Shown: piece by piece, positions 5,303 through 6,233 of the stretch
How the letters are laid out: each line of letters begins with the position of its first letter
How positions within the stretch are numbered: position 1 is the first letter of the stretch
DNA from: Chroococcidiopsidaceae cyanobacterium CP_BM_RX_35
GTDB lineage: Bacteria > Cyanobacteriota > Cyanobacteriia > Cyanobacteriales > Chroococcidiopsidaceae
Assembly: GCA_019242465.1 (NCBI GenBank)
Contig: JAFAVL010000220.1
Span: 1 to 6,233 of the forward strand
DNA length: 6,233 nucleotides
Direction of reading: 5' to 3'
The notes under the pieces: generated by a model
Told to the model about the DNA's origin: nothing
Seen by the model: only the letters and a program-made list of their open reading frames with translations
Databases searched by the model: none
Program-made: the position numbers and the translations under genes

Positions 5303-5315
5303 CACCATTATGGTG
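5303..5315. promoter_or_regulatory. Perfect odd palindrome CACCAT-T-ATGGTG before mlaE
   Basis: This 13-bp perfect inverted repeat ends 24 bases before the mlaE TTG start, and its right arm runs into the purine-rich GGTGAGGA. It could be an operator, or in RNA a hairpin that hides that purine stretch. The symmetry is directly visible; the role is inferred. Confidence 0.3.
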
Positions 5316-5339
5316 AGGAATTGAGTTGGCCTTACTATC

Positions 5340-6137
5340 TTGAGTCAAACTACGTCTGGTTCGGTTCTGGGAGTGTGGAGTCGGCGGTTACTGTCGGCAA
5401 TTTTGTTAGGTGGACAAGTTGTTGTTCATATACTCAGTGGTAGGGTTAATCGTCACAACACTGTAGAACAGATGGCAGAAGTTGGTCCAGAATCGCTAGT
5501 CATCACGCTAGTGACGGCAATCTTTGTCGGCATGGTCTTTACTATCCAAGTGTCGCGGGAGTTGATCAATTTTGGCGCTGGCAGTACTGTTGGCGGGGTA
5601 CTAGCGATCGCCTTATCAAGGGAACTTGCCCCAGTGCTTACAGGAGTCGTGCTTGCGGGGCGAGTTGGCTCAGCATTTACAGCTGAAATTGGGACAATGC
5701 GGGTAACAGAGCAAATCGATGCGCTCTACATGCTTAAAACCGATCCGCTAGATTACTTAGTTACTCCCCGTGTCATTGCTTGTTGCTTGATGTTGCCAAT
5801 TTTAACCCTGATATTTCTACTGACAGGTATGGCTGGGGGATTCCTTATTGCCACCAATCTGTACCACATCTCCCCAGGTGTTTTTATAGATTCCGCCCGC
5901 AATTTCACCCGGATGACAGACATCATTGATGCCATGATCAAAGGGGTATGCTTTGGAGCTTTGATTGCAGTCATTGGCTGTAGCTGGGGCTTGACGACAA
6001 CAGGGGGAGCCAAGGGAGTAGGGCAGTCCACGACTGCTGCCGTGGTGACAGCATTGTTAGTTATCTTTGTAACTAACTTTTTCTTGTCTTGGATTATGTT
6101 TCAGGGAACTGAGAACACATTCTTCCAAGGAATTTAA
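5340..6137 (+). CDS. mlaE: MlaE/TGD1-family lipid ABC transporter permease
   Basis: This inner-membrane permease belongs to an MCE-type phospholipid transporter. It partners with an ATPase (MlaF/TGD3) and an MCE substrate-binding protein (MlaD/TGD2), and in cyanobacteria it is linked to envelope lipid traffic (Synechocystis slr1045 is the relative I would compare). The 265 residues match the family. An amphipathic N-terminus precedes about five membrane segments, near 52-69, 83-106, 147-171, 197-218 and 233-257. The family hallmark is SRELAPVLTGVVLAGRVGSA at 93-112 followed by EIGTMRVTEQIDAL at 116-129, which contacts the ATPase. TTG 5340 is used because an in-frame TGA lies at 5322-5324, MSQTTS is a familiar beginning from memory, and the next ATG (codon 45) would cut the first helix; GTG at codon 12 is possible. 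The ATPase and MCE genes are not in the window. Confidence 0.93.
   Translation: MSQTTSGSVLGVWSRRLLSAILLGGQVVVHILSGRVNRHNTVEQMAEVGPESLVITLVTAIFVGMVFTIQVSRELINFGAGSTVGGVLAIALSRELAPVLTGVVLAGRVGSAFTAEIGTMRVTEQIDALYMLKTDPLDYLVTPRVIACCLMLPILTLIFLLTGMAGGFLIATNLYHISPGVFIDSARNFTRMTDIIDAMIKGVCFGALIAVIGCSWGLTTTGGAKGVGQSTTAAVVTALLVIFVTNFFLSWIMFQGTENTFFQGI
5604..5611. repeat. HIP1 octamer GCGATCGC in mlaE
   Basis: This perfect HIP1 site encodes Ala-Ile-Ala at residues 89-91, just before the SRELAPVL motif. It is the fourth copy in the window. Confidence 0.9.
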
Positions 6138-6170
6138 GAAGCTCCATACAAAGCGAGATGAGTAGGATGT

Positions 6171-6181
6171 GGGGATACCCC
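6171..6181. terminator. Small GGGG-ATA-CCCC hairpin after mlaE
   Basis: A 4-bp all-GC stem with a three-base loop lies 34 bases past the mlaE stop. There is no T-run, so terminator function is weakly supported. No gene is recognised from 6138 to the window end. Confidence 0.2.
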
Positions 6182-6233
6182 TCCTCAGTCGAATTACCTC
6201 TAAGCTGTCATTGTACCTGAAACTTAAGGCAAC

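Noticed and set aside
6158..6220. 20-codon ORF after mlaE (MSRMWGYPSS...)
   Set aside because: Short, without a ribosome site, and it spans the GGGG-ATA-CCCC hairpin. There is no support for coding.
1..6233. tRNA, rRNA, CRISPR arrays, insertion sequences or attachment sites
   Set aside because: I looked on both strands and found no cloverleaf, regular spacer-repeat array, transposase motif or terminal inverted repeats.

Overview
The window looks like chromosomal DNA from a cyanobacterium. Four perfect HIP1 octamers (GCGATCGC) lie in 6.2 kb. The protein set also fits: a plastoquinone-type UbiA prenyltransferase, a long Ppx/GppA with a C-terminal HD-like domain, and an MlaE/TGD1-type permease of the cyanobacterial/chloroplast kind. 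The genus cannot be fixed from the sequence alone.

Left part (1-1240), minus strand: a truncated LOG-like (TIGR00725-type) nucleotide-binding protein gene lies directly downstream of ubiA. Its TTG start overlaps the ubiA stop, so the two probably form an operon with coupled translation. UbiA is predicted to attach a solanesyl chain to 4-hydroxybenzoate, the membrane step of plastoquinone synthesis. A gap of about 100 bp separates ubiA from the divergent ppx gene.

Centre (1241-3456): ppx (polyphosphate/pppGpp phosphatase) is on the plus strand. It ends inside a tandem GGGAGTA repeat, 5 bp from the end of a convergent gene for a 97-residue, two-helix membrane protein of unknown function. About 260 bp without a convincing gene follows.

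Central minus-strand stretch (3457-4048): this holds an 88-residue, very acidic, low-complexity ORF. Upstream of it are two tiny ORFs (25 and 23 codons) joined by a TAATG overlap. They sit behind AGGAG motifs and a good sigma70-like promoter (TTGAAT-17-TACAAT). They could be real small proteins or a frame-broken gene. The 4049-4369 stretch is AT-rich and holds only candidate regulatory sequence.

Right part (4370-6233), plus strand: a 289-residue acyltransferase of the LuxI-like, PEP-CTERM/exosortase-associated type keeps the full acyl-homoserine-lactone-synthase signature. It is followed by an mlaE lipid-transport permease with a TTG start. No exosortase, PEP-CTERM substrate or LuxR-type receptor is visible. 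The acyltransferase and the small-ORF region upstream of it are the most interesting parts. The remaining genes are housekeeping functions in isoprenoid-quinone, phosphate and envelope-lipid metabolism.
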